Of a stretch of 6,033 nucleotides of DNA, positions 1 to 6,033 are shown one piece after another. The stretch is taken from assembly GCA_020849205.1 (NCBI GenBank), contig JADLGS010000093.1, positions 1 through 6,033 on the forward strand, given 5' to 3'. Under the pieces are notes generated by a model. It made no database searches. It was not told where the DNA came from and saw nothing but the letters and a program-made list of their open reading frames with translations. The stretch comes from Candidatus Falkowiibacteriota bacterium (GTDB lineage Bacteria; Patescibacteriota; Patescibacteriia; CAIXNZ01; JADLGS01). Made by a program: the position numbers and the translations under genes. Within the stretch, counting starts at the first letter, position 1. Every line of letters starts with the position of its first letter.

Positions 1-5
1 AAATC

Positions 6-1052
6 ATGAAAAAGTTTTTTTCTACATTAGGCAAACAAATCGGAATCGATCTTGGAACCTCAAATACTCTTGTCTATGACAAAGAAAAAGGTTTGATTAT
101 TAACGAACCTTCTGTTGTAGCTGTTAATCAAAAAACAGACGCTATTGTTGCTGTTGGAAGTGAAGCACGTAAGATGATTGGAAAAACACCTCAGCACATC
201 GTCGCAATCAAACCTCTCGTTGATGGTGTTATTTCTGACTTTGAAGTTACAGAAAAAATGTTGAAGTATTTTATCGATAAGGCGACTGGGGTTACTGGAT
301 GGAAAATGTTTAGCAAGCCACGCGTTGTTATTGGCATCCCACTCGAAATTACTGAAGTAGAAAAAAAGGCTGTTGAAGACGCGGTGCTTCACGCTGGGGC
401 AAAAGAAGTTTTTCTCATAGAAACGCCTATAGCAGCTGCTATTGGTTGCAATCTTCCTATCCAAGAAGCTATTGGAACAATGATTGTTGATATTGGAGCT
501 GGTACGACAGAAATAGCGGTATTGTCATTGGGCGGGGTAGTAACATGGAAAACTATTAAGATTGCGGGGGATGAATTCAATAAAAATATTATTAACTACG
601 CCCGCACTCACTTCAATTTAGTTTTGGGTGAAAAGGTTGCAGAAGAAATTAAAGTTAAGATTGGTTCTGCTGACACACTCTCGACACCACTTGAAACACA
701 GATGCGTGGTCGCGACATCATTTCAGGTCTTCCAAAAGAAATTATTGTTAATGACGCGCAAATTCGTGAAAGTTTGTCGCGAAGTATTCAAATTATAATC
801 AATAACATCAAGTCAACGCTTGAGGTAACTCCACCAGAGTTAGTTGCTGATATTTATGAACGTGGAATTACTCTTATTGGTGGAGGCGCGCTACTCAAAA
901 ACATTAGTGTTGCTATATCAAAAGCAACCAAAATTCCTGTTCATGTTGCCGAAGATCCAATTACAGCTGTAGTACGTGGTACTGGTTATTTGCTTGATGA
1001 CGATGTTTTATTGAAAAGCGTAACATCTCCATCTACTCAAGACTCTAATTAA
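6..1052 (+). CDS. mreB: Rod shape-determining protein MreB (bacterial actin)
   Basis: MreB is an ATP-binding actin homologue that forms filaments on the inner face of the cytoplasmic membrane and guides lateral-wall peptidoglycan synthesis through MreC, MreD, PBP2 and RodA. The 348-residue product has the usual family length. It begins with a short amphipathic stretch (MKKFFSTLGK), typical of the MreB membrane-binding N-terminus. The phosphate-1 loop IGIDLGTSNT is at about residues 12-21, EPSVVAV at 34-40, GVISDF at 74-79, the catalytic-Glu region FLIETPIAAAIG at 136-147, the phosphate-2 loop DIGAGTTEIAV at 162-172 and the adenosine-site LIGGGALLKN at 290-299. The second Gly of the usual DIGGGT is Ala165 here. 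The ATG at base 6 places the nucleotide loop at the normal distance from the N-terminus. Only five bases precede it, so promoter and ribosome site cannot be judged. It is first of a co-directional mre cluster, with mreC 8 bases downstream. Related actin-fold proteins (ParM, FtsA, DnaK) fit less well because the match to MreB is collinear over the whole length. Confidence 0.97.
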   Translation: MKKFFSTLGKQIGIDLGTSNTLVYDKEKGLIINEPSVVAVNQKTDAIVAVGSEARKMIGKTPQHIVAIKPLVDGVISDFEVTEKMLKYFIDKATGVTGWKMFSKPRVVIGIPLEITEVEKKAVEDAVLHAGAKEVFLIETPIAAAIGCNLPIQEAIGTMIVDIGAGTTEIAVLSLGGVVTWKTIKIAGDEFNKNIINYARTHFNLVLGEKVAEEIKVKIGSADTLSTPLETQMRGRDIISGLPKEIIVNDAQIRESLSRSIQIIINNIKSTLEVTPPELVADIYERGITLIGGGALLKNISVAISKATKIPVHVAEDPITAVVRGTGYLLDDDVLLKSVTSPSTQDSN

Positions 1053-1060
1053 GAGCGTTT

Positions 1061-1786
1061 ATGAATCAAAGACTATCATCATTTGGGGTGCAATTTTTCA
1101 TCCTTATATTAGGCGTCCCTTTTGTATATCTTTTGTTTTTTACCTCAGTATTTTTTCCTCAAGGACTCATCAACACGAAACTTGATTATCTCCTCAATAC
1201 AAACTATTCACGAGATCTCATTTTGCAAAGTGCTACGAGTGAAATTGCAACTGAGTATCAAGAAATAACCGATCTCAAAAATTTTGAACGTGCCCACGCT
1301 CATGATATGTCGATTGCATACGTTATCGGACGTGATATTGATGTCTATAATGCGATTACTATAAACAAAGGAGAAAAAGATGGAATTAGGATTGGAGATA
1401 TAGTTATCGCCGGTGATGGCGTTGTGGTTGGTAAAATTTTGTCATCAACAACATCTCGAAGTACCGTTATTTTACTCAATGATCCATTTGTGAGTCTTAC
1501 CGTGAAGTTGCTTGGCAAACAAGAGGAAATAGGTGTAACAAAAGGAAATTTTAGTAGTGATATTACTATCGATCTCATTCCACAAAACACTGAAATCAAG
1601 GAAGGTGATGTTGTTGTAACAAGTAGCCTAACCGGCGAATCACCTGATGGTTTAATTGTAGGAATTGTAAAAAGAATTTCTGGATCATCAAATCAACTTT
1701 TTAAACAAGCAATCATTGAGTCACCAGTAAACGTTTTTAATTTCGCAACAGTAGGCGTAATACATTCACGACATGACAATCCTTAG
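1061..1786 (+). CDS. mreC: Rod shape-determining protein MreC
   Basis: MreC is a bitopic membrane protein whose extracytoplasmic beta-rich domain scaffolds the elongasome and activates PBP2. The 241-residue product is at the short end for the family. It has a short cytoplasmic N-terminus, one strongly hydrophobic segment at about residues 10-32, a linker or helical region to about 80, and then the conserved beta-domain. Recognisable signatures are the ITINKGEKDGIRIGD stretch (99-113), VVVGKILSSTTSRSTVILLND (121-141, the usual GxVGKV...S.V.LL.D pattern) and IKEGDVVVTSS (179-189), followed by GLIVGIV (197-203). The coiled-coil region is short and not obvious by eye. The ATG lies 8 bases after the mreB stop, and the weak AAGAG at 1051-1055 is the only ribosome-site-like string upstream. 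The last 14 bases overlap the next gene, which suggests translational coupling. Identity rests on both motifs and synteny. Confidence 0.93.
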   Translation: MNQRLSSFGVQFFILILGVPFVYLLFFTSVFFPQGLINTKLDYLLNTNYSRDLILQSATSEIATEYQEITDLKNFERAHAHDMSIAYVIGRDIDVYNAITINKGEKDGIRIGDIVIAGDGVVVGKILSSTTSRSTVILLNDPFVSLTVKLLGKQEEIGVTKGNFSSDITIDLIPQNTEIKEGDVVVTSSLTGESPDGLIVGIVKRISGSSNQLFKQAIIESPVNVFNFATVGVIHSRHDNP

Positions 1787-2288
1787 TTTATATTTTTTAT
1801 ATTGCATCTTCCTCAGTCTTTTTACCAAGTATTCACTATGGTTTGATTTTGTATCATTACTTTCTCTTACTGTTGTATTTGTTGTGCTTGTTACTCTTTT
1901 TCAAAACCGAGTATCGTCTTTATTATTTTGTTTAATTCTAGCCCTTACCTTACCTCACGTGAGCTATCTTTCATATGTCGCAAGTTTTGTTATTATTGCA
2001 ACGTGTTACGCAATTACATTATTCTTTTCAAGATTTGTTTTTGCTCAAGTAACTGGAGCGTCAGTGATGTTTATTTGCGTCCTTGCGCATCTTTCGTATT
2101 ATCTCGCCAGTATCGGAATCTCATGGCTTATTTCACTCGTTACGTTACAACAAACATACTCTATCCATGCTTCCTTTATATCTTTAAATACATTTTATTC
2201 TCTACTTATTACGAGCGTAATTACTTCCGTCATATATGTAGTGCTCAAGAAATCATTCAAGCAAACGTCAGGATTATTCATTTCATAA
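1773..2288 (+). CDS. mreD: Probable MreD-like integral membrane protein
   Basis: This 171-residue protein is almost entirely hydrophobic. I count five or six candidate membrane segments, at roughly residues 1-18, 24-43, 47-65, 66-86, 94-124 (long, perhaps two) and 137-158. It ends in a short tail with Lys158, Lys159 and Lys162. Size, topology and position between mreC and PBP2 match MreD, the small polytopic subunit that works with MreC in the elongasome. I see no residue motif that proves the family, and MreD is known to be poorly conserved, so the call depends mainly on synteny. The ATG at 1773 lies inside the end of mreC (14-base overlap, different frame) and has no Shine-Dalgarno, suggesting reinitiation or coupling from mreC translation. 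The TAA at 2286-2288 is separated from the PBP2 start by one base. A lineage-specific membrane protein replacing MreD is the main alternative. Confidence 0.75.
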   Translation: MTILSLYFLYCIFLSLFTKYSLWFDFVSLLSLTVVFVVLVTLFQNRVSSLLFCLILALTLPHVSYLSYVASFVIIATCYAITLFFSRFVFAQVTGASVMFICVLAHLSYYLASIGISWLISLVTLQQTYSIHASFISLNTFYSLLITSVITSVIYVVLKKSFKQTSGLFIS

Positions 2289-2289
2289 T

Positions 2290-4179
2290 ATGACAACACC
2301 AAAGCATGATCATTATGATTGGTATGACTATAATGGGGGAGACTTTGCGTCAAATCCATCCACCAAGGTTCATACGGTCGTTTCACCACGTACAACATTG
2401 TATGCAAGTATAATGCTTTTTGCATTGGCTTTTATATTATTTTCACGATCTTTGTATTTACAAGTGATTAAAGGACGTGAGTATGCGTCACTTTCATTTG
2501 GCAACAGTATTCGCAAAGAAATTCTTGTTCCAGACCGAGGAATTATTTATGACGCACAAAAGAATCCACTTGTTGTTAATATCCCACAATTTTCATTAAC
2601 TATCACACCCTCGCTCTTACCTCGCTCTTTACAAGAAAGAGGTGAATACATTCAAAATATCGCAAGGCAGTTACAGATGAGTGACATGGTAATTTTTAAT
2701 GTGTTGTCTGATTATCCGATGACTCATAAATACGAAATTCCCATTATAACTCGACTTACGTACAAAGAAGCATTAACGCTTATTACAAAAGTAAAAAGTT
2801 TTAATGCTTTACGAGTATCAATTTCAACTCACCGCGAATACTTAAATCCAAATTTTTCACATGTACTTGGTTATACTGGAAAAGTTAATGAACATGAACT
2901 CAGCCAAGACTCTCAACTCACACTCAATGACAACATTGGTAAAACAGGGTTAGAACTTTATTATGAAAAAGCGCTTCGAGGAAGTAAAGGCGAACAAGAG
3001 GTTGAGGTTGATTCATTTGGAAAATCTTCTGCCGTCATATCTCAAAGTAATCCAGTTTCTGGTGATACGCTCGTACTTAGCATTGACCAACGCTTTCAAG
3101 ACAAGGTAACTCAGATTTTGCGCGATCACATGAGTAGGTATGGTAAACACAAAGGCGTTGTTGTTGCGAGTGATCCAAAATCTGGCGCTATCAAAGCGTT
3201 TGTTTCGCTACCTCAGTTTGACAACAACGACTTCTCTGGTGAAATTAGTTACGAGCAATACGAGGCATACACTCAAGATAAAAATCTTCCTCTTTATAAT
3301 CGTGTTATTAATGGTGAATATCCATCAGGATCTACCGTTAAAACAGTTGTAGCGGCTGCGGCACTTGAAGAATCAGTTATTCAACCACAAACTTCAATAT
3401 TTTCTTCTGGAGGAATCTGGGTTCAAAGACAATGGTATTTTCCTGATTGGAAAGCAGGAGGTCATGGTCAAACGAATGTATACAAAGCCATTGCAGATTC
3501 TGTAAACACTTTCTTTTATTATGTTGGTGGTGGTTATGAATCATTTGAGGGGCTAGGACTTGATCGACTTATTTCGTATTTCAAGAAGTTTGGACTAGGA
3601 GATGTTACGGGTATCGATATGCCTCATGAATCAAATGGATTTGTGCCTACGCGCGAGTGGAAATCCGAAGCAAAAAATGAAGAATGGTATATTGGTGATA
3701 CCTATCACATTGCAATCGGTCAGGGTGATTTACTTGTAACTCCGCTTCAAGTACAACAATACACTTCTTATTTTGCGAACAATGGAAAAGCATATAAACC
3801 TTTTCTTGTGTCATCAATCATTGATGAAGATTTGATCGAAAAAAAGACAGAACCACAAATCGCTTTTGAAAATGTGGTATCAAAGGAATCATCGACTATT
3901 GTAAGAGAGGGAATGAGACGCGGCGTCACTGAAGGATCGTCACGTTATTTAGAACAACTACCATTTTCAAGCGCTGGAAAGACTGGTACGGCTCAATTTG
4001 CAAAAAATAAGCCACCACATGCGTGGTTTACGGGATTTGCGCCTTACGATGATCCTGAATTAGTAGTTACCGTTCTTATTGAAGAAGGTATCGAAGGTTC
4101 GACGTATGCCGTTCCGGTTGCTTATGAGGTATTTAAAGCGTATTTTGAGCTTTCAGACGATGCCAAAACAATTGACTAA
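2290..4179 (+). CDS. mrdA: Penicillin-binding protein 2, elongasome D,D-transpeptidase
   Basis: This class B penicillin-binding protein cross-links peptidoglycan stem peptides during cell elongation. It is anchored in the membrane with its catalytic domain outside. The 629-residue length is close to E. coli PBP2. In order: a polar, aromatic and acidic cytoplasmic tail (1-33); a membrane anchor (about 36-56); a pedestal/dimerisation domain with VPDRGIIYDAQKNPLVVN (80-97) and NIGKTGLELYYEKALRGSKG (215-234); then the transpeptidase domain (about 285-615). The catalytic triad motifs are all present: SxxK as S348-T-V-K351, SxN as S404-V-N406, and KTGT at 564-567, followed by WFTGFAP at 579-585. 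The collinear fit and mre context favour PBP2 over the divisome paralogue PBP3/FtsI. The start lies one base after the mreD-like stop with no Shine-Dalgarno, so coupling is likely. Met42 is inside the anchor and would be a poor alternative start. The SEDS partner gene rodA is not adjacent. The last codons contain the -35 element of the greA promoter. Confidence 0.95.
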   Translation: MTTPKHDHYDWYDYNGGDFASNPSTKVHTVVSPRTTLYASIMLFALAFILFSRSLYLQVIKGREYASLSFGNSIRKEILVPDRGIIYDAQKNPLVVNIPQFSLTITPSLLPRSLQERGEYIQNIARQLQMSDMVIFNVLSDYPMTHKYEIPIITRLTYKEALTLITKVKSFNALRVSISTHREYLNPNFSHVLGYTGKVNEHELSQDSQLTLNDNIGKTGLELYYEKALRGSKGEQEVEVDSFGKSSAVISQSNPVSGDTLVLSIDQRFQDKVTQILRDHMSRYGKHKGVVVASDPKSGAIKAFVSLPQFDNNDFSGEISYEQYEAYTQDKNLPLYNRVINGEYPSGSTVKTVVAAAALEESVIQPQTSIFSSGGIWVQRQWYFPDWKAGGHGQTNVYKAIADSVNTFFYYVGGGYESFEGLGLDRLISYFKKFGLGDVTGIDMPHESNGFVPTREWKSEAKNEEWYIGDTYHIAIGQGDLLVTPLQVQQYTSYFANNGKAYKPFLVSSIIDEDLIEKKTEPQIAFENVVSKESSTIVREGMRRGVTEGSSRYLEQLPFSSAGKTGTAQFAKNKPPHAWFTGFAPYDDPELVVTVLIEEGIEGSTYAVPVAYEVFKAYFELSDDAKTID

Positions 4180-4200
4180 GCGCATAATTTTTCGTATACT
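4172..4200 (+). promoter_or_regulatory. Sigma-70-type promoter for greA
   Basis: TTGACT (4172-4177) and TATACT (4195-4200) are separated by exactly 17 bp, each one mismatch from the housekeeping consensus. The -35 hexamer overlaps the last PBP2 codons and the first base of its stop codon. Transcription would be expected to start near 4206-4208, leaving a leader of roughly 11-13 nt before the greA ATG at 4219. No hairpin plus T-tract terminator is seen between the two genes, so read-through from the mre operon could also supply greA. Function is inferred from sequence alone. Confidence 0.72.
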
Positions 4201-4218
4201 TAAAACTCACTAACCATT

Positions 4219-4677
4219 ATGGACAAAATATTAATTTCAAAAAAAGGACTTGAAGATCTTCAAAAAGAACTCAATGAATTAAAGACGGTAAAGATGCCAA
4301 TTATTGTTTCTCGTATCGAGGAAGCAATTAAATTAGGTGATTTAAGTGAAAACGCAGAGTATCAAGAAGCAAAAGATGATCAGGGGATGACTGCTGCTCG
4401 TATCAGAGAATTAGAAAATATTGTTAAAACCGCTGAAGTCGTAGAAAAATCTGATGGCGATGTAGTTGAGATTGGGTCAATCATTACAATTGTCGACGAA
4501 TCAAATAAAGAAAAGATTATTGAAATCGTGGATCAAACACAGGCTAATCCTCTCGAAAACAAAATCTCGAACGAATCACCGCTTGGTTCAGCTTTTATGG
4601 GATACAAAAAAGGATCTCGGGTTACTGTTAAGTTACCGGCTGGCGATAAGCAATACACTATCAAAGACATCAAATAA
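4219..4677 (+). CDS. greA: Transcription elongation factor GreA
   Basis: GreA inserts its coiled coil into the secondary channel of backtracked RNA polymerase and stimulates cleavage of the extruded RNA 3' end, rescuing arrested complexes. The 152-residue product is close to the usual length of about 158. Residues 1-75 form the helical hairpin. Its tip carries the acidic pair Asp41 and Glu44 in GDLSENAEY (40-48), the residues that help hold the catalytic magnesium. The C-terminal FKBP-like globular domain includes KISNESPLGSAFMGYKKGS (115-133) and RVTVKLPAG (134-142). The acidic tip separates it from the Gre-fold inhibitors that alter it. The ATG is preceded by ACTCACTAACCATT, which has no Shine-Dalgarno, and sits about 12 nt after the predicted transcription start. 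It has its own promoter and is probably a short unit or the first gene of one with lysS, 53 bases downstream. Confidence 0.96.
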   Translation: MDKILISKKGLEDLQKELNELKTVKMPIIVSRIEEAIKLGDLSENAEYQEAKDDQGMTAARIRELENIVKTAEVVEKSDGDVVEIGSIITIVDESNKEKIIEIVDQTQANPLENKISNESPLGSAFMGYKKGSRVTVKLPAGDKQYTIKDIK

Positions 4678-4681
4678 GTTG

Positions 4682-4699
4682 TTTGAATAAAACTTCAAA
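4682..4699. repeat. Short inverted repeat between greA and lysS
   Basis: TTTGAA (4682-4687) and TTCAAA (4694-4699) form a perfect 6-bp inverted repeat around a 6-base loop, just after the greA stop. The stem is AU-rich and is followed by TACGG rather than a T-tract, so it is a poor intrinsic terminator. It covers the -35 hexamer of the lysS promoter. It could be a weak operator or mRNA 3'-end hairpin, or chance in AT-rich DNA. Confidence 0.3.
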
Positions 4700-4711
4700 T
4701 TACGGTACAAT
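4683..4711 (+). promoter_or_regulatory. Sigma-70-type promoter for lysS
   Basis: TTGAAT (4683-4688) and TACAAT (4706-4711) are separated by exactly 17 bp. The -35 has two mismatches to TTGACA and the -10 has one to TATAAT. The predicted start is near 4717-4719, giving a leader of about 12-14 nt before the lysS ATG at 4731. The arrangement mirrors the greA promoter 511 bases upstream: same spacer, same short leader and no Shine-Dalgarno. Confidence 0.65.
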
Positions 4712-4730
4712 TACTGGGTATAAAAAATAT

Positions 4731-6033
4731 ATGTACACAAACCCAGAAAAGCAGAATAGATTGGAAAAATTGGCTAAACTCAAAGAACTTGGCTATCATC
4801 CGTATCCCGCTAAATTCAACAAAACATCCCTTGTAAGCGAAATCACGCAACTTGAGGACACAAAACCCTGCCAAACAGCAGGTCGTCTTATGACGCTTCG
4901 TGATATGGGTAAAATTTGTTTTGCTCATATCCAAGATGAATCTGGTCGCGCTCAAGTAGTTTTTCAGCAAGATGAAGTCGGTAAAGATGTATACAAAACC
5001 ATTGTTTCACTTTTAGATCTTGGTGATCACATTGGCGTAAGCGGAGAAATTTTTACTACCAAGAAAGGCGAGAAGAGTTTGCTCGTTAAGGAGTTTTCTT
5101 TTCTTGGAAAAGCGCTGCTACCACTTCCAGAAAAATTTCATGGACTTTCGGATCAAGAAACAGCATATCGTCAACGTTATCTTGATGTCATCAGCAATGA
5201 AGAGACTCGCAAGCGTTTTATTTTTAGATCAAATCTAATCAAAGCATTGCGTCAATTTTATTGGGATAATGGTTTTATGGAGGTAGAAACACCAACGCTA
5301 CTTCACAAAGCCACTGGCGCAAACGCGCAACCCTATCATACGCACAACAATGCTCTTGATATGGATATTGTGTTACGTATTTCACATGAACTACCACTCA
5401 AAGAAATTATCGTCGCTGGTTACGACAAAGTTTTTGAACTTGGGAAAGCATTTCGAAACGAAGGACAAGATCCTTCACATCTTCCTGAACACACACACTT
5501 AGAACATTATGCTGCGTACTGGGACTACCAAGATAACATTGCGTTCACAGAAAAAATGTTTGAATATCTTTTTGATACTCTCGCATTACCAAAAGTAATG
5601 AATATCAAAAACAAAGACGGTGAACTTAAGGAAGTTGATTGGTCGACTCCATGGAAAAAAATTAACTACATTGATTTAGTAAATAAAGACTCAGGTTTAG
5701 ATATTTTGTCGTACACAGACGCAGACGCGTTGCGCAAAGATCTCAAAAAGAAAAAAATTGAATTTGATGGAATGGAGTCAATGGGACTATCAACGTTAAT
5801 CGATTATGTATACAAAAAAGTTTCACGACCAAAGCTTATCAATCCTACGATTCTTTACAACTATCCAAAGTCATTACAACCATTAGCGCGTGTTAATGAC
5901 GAAAACAACGCTATTGTTGATCAATTTCAACTTGTAGTAAATGGATGGGAAATATTAAAAGCGTACTCCGAATTAGTCGATCCAGTCGATCAACGCGCTC
6001 GTTTTGAAGAGCAATCAAAGGCAAAAAGCGCCG
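4731..6033 (+). CDS. lysS: Lysyl-tRNA synthetase, class II (3' end beyond window)
   Basis: LysRS activates lysine with ATP and charges tRNA-Lys in the cytoplasm. The open frame gives 434 residues with no stop and leaves the window; family members are about 490-505, so roughly the last 60 residues, including class II motif 3, are missing only because of the window edge. An N-terminal OB-fold anticodon-binding domain is seen with AGRLMTLRDMGK (50-61) and FAHIQDESGRAQV (64-76). The catalytic domain follows: motif 1 region GFMEVETPTL (181-190), THNNALDMD (204-212), LRISHELPLKE (215-225), and motif 2 FELGKAFRNEG (235-245). Compared by eye with E. coli LysRS, Gly216, Glu240, Arg262, His270, Glu278, Tyr280 and Glu428 are kept. 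Asn424, Glu414 and Phe274 align to Lys410, Gln400 and His254. ATG 4731 is chosen; the upstream in-frame TTG at 4683 lies inside the promoter. No Shine-Dalgarno is visible. AspRS or AsnRS is less likely because of the LysRS-type RNEG and THNNALD signatures. Confidence 0.9.
   Translation, partial: MYTNPEKQNRLEKLAKLKELGYHPYPAKFNKTSLVSEITQLEDTKPCQTAGRLMTLRDMGKICFAHIQDESGRAQVVFQQDEVGKDVYKTIVSLLDLGDHIGVSGEIFTTKKGEKSLLVKEFSFLGKALLPLPEKFHGLSDQETAYRQRYLDVISNEETRKRFIFRSNLIKALRQFYWDNGFMEVETPTLLHKATGANAQPYHTHNNALDMDIVLRISHELPLKEIIVAGYDKVFELGKAFRNEGQDPSHLPEHTHLEHYAAYWDYQDNIAFTEKMFEYLFDTLALPKVMNIKNKDGELKEVDWSTPWKKINYIDLVNKDSGLDILSYTDADALRKDLKKKKIEFDGMESMGLSTLIDYVYKKVSRPKLINPTILYNYPKSLQPLARVNDENNAIVDQFQLVVNGWEILKAYSELVDPVDQRARFEEQSKAKSA

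Noticed and set aside
60..464. Minus-strand open frame of 134 codons inside mreB
   Set aside because: It lies wholly antisense to a clear mreB, has no recognisable motif and reads as low-complexity Asn/Phe-rich sequence expected from the reverse of an AT-rich gene.
1928..2293. Second + frame open frame of 121 codons inside the mreD-like gene
   Set aside because: It overlaps almost entirely with the mreD-like frame, is not abutted to its neighbours, and has a composition typical of a shifted reading of a hydrophobic gene.
2290..4179. PBP3/FtsI identity for the transpeptidase
   Set aside because: The mre context and the collinear fit to PBP2 in the pedestal region, including PDRGIIYDAQ and NIGKTGLELYYEKALRG, favour the elongation enzyme.
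4180..4218. Intrinsic terminator between PBP2 and greA
   Set aside because: There is a short T-run (ATTTTTCG) but no GC-rich stem before it; GTATAC is only a 6-base palindrome within the -10 region.
4683..4730. Upstream TTG start for lysS
   Set aside because: It is in frame but would place the start on the -35 hexamer and add 16 residues with no LysRS-like sequence; the ATG at 4731 gives a normal N-terminus.
4695..4970. Minus-strand open frame of 91 codons over the lysS start
   Set aside because: It is antisense to the OB-fold region of lysS and to the lysS promoter, with no family signature.
1..6033. Recoded UGA (Gly) as in some CPR lineages
   Set aside because: All genes read through under the standard code with no in-frame TGA. 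The lack of TGA among five stops is too small a sample to mean anything.

Overview
The window is a compact, AT-rich bacterial segment with all genes on the + strand and almost no non-coding DNA. It carries the core of the rod-shape (elongasome) cluster, mreB-mreC-mreD-PBP2 (mrdA), followed by two housekeeping genes, greA and lysS. The lysS gene runs off the right edge. The small genes, tight packing, near absence of Shine-Dalgarno sequences and a divergent class II lysyl-tRNA synthetase together suggest a Candidate Phyla Radiation (Patescibacteria, Parcubacteria-like) genome. That placement is inferred from gene style and is not proven by any marker here. The standard genetic code fits: every gene reads through without internal stops, and the five visible stops are four TAA and one TAG.

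Layout. Bases 6-1052 encode MreB, the actin-like filament. After 8 bases, 1061-1786 encodes MreC, the periplasmic scaffold. Overlapping it by 14 bases, 1773-2288 encodes a small, very hydrophobic protein in the MreD position. One base later, 2290-4179 encodes penicillin-binding protein 2 with all three transpeptidase motifs. These four genes look like one translationally coupled operon whose promoter lies left of the window. The SEDS glycosyltransferase gene rodA, which often follows PBP2, is not here.

From 4172 the organisation changes. A near-consensus sigma-70-type promoter (TTGACT, 17 bp, TATACT) overlaps the PBP2 stop codon and sits just before greA (4219-4677). A second one (TTGAAT, 17 bp, TACAAT) lies in the 53-base gap before lysS (from 4731). 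Both would give leaders of only about 10-15 nt with no Shine-Dalgarno, so greA and lysS appear to be separately initiated units with very short leaders.

How the genes work together: MreB filaments on the inner membrane face, MreC and MreD across the membrane, and PBP2 outside it form the machine that inserts lateral-wall peptidoglycan. GreA rescues backtracked RNA polymerase and LysS charges tRNA-Lys; neither has a mechanistic link to the wall genes. I see no mobile element, CRISPR array, RNA gene or clearly new system. The best leads are the unusual active-site residues of the LysRS, the two matched short-leader promoters, the lack of Shine-Dalgarno sequences, and the absence of rodA after PBP2.
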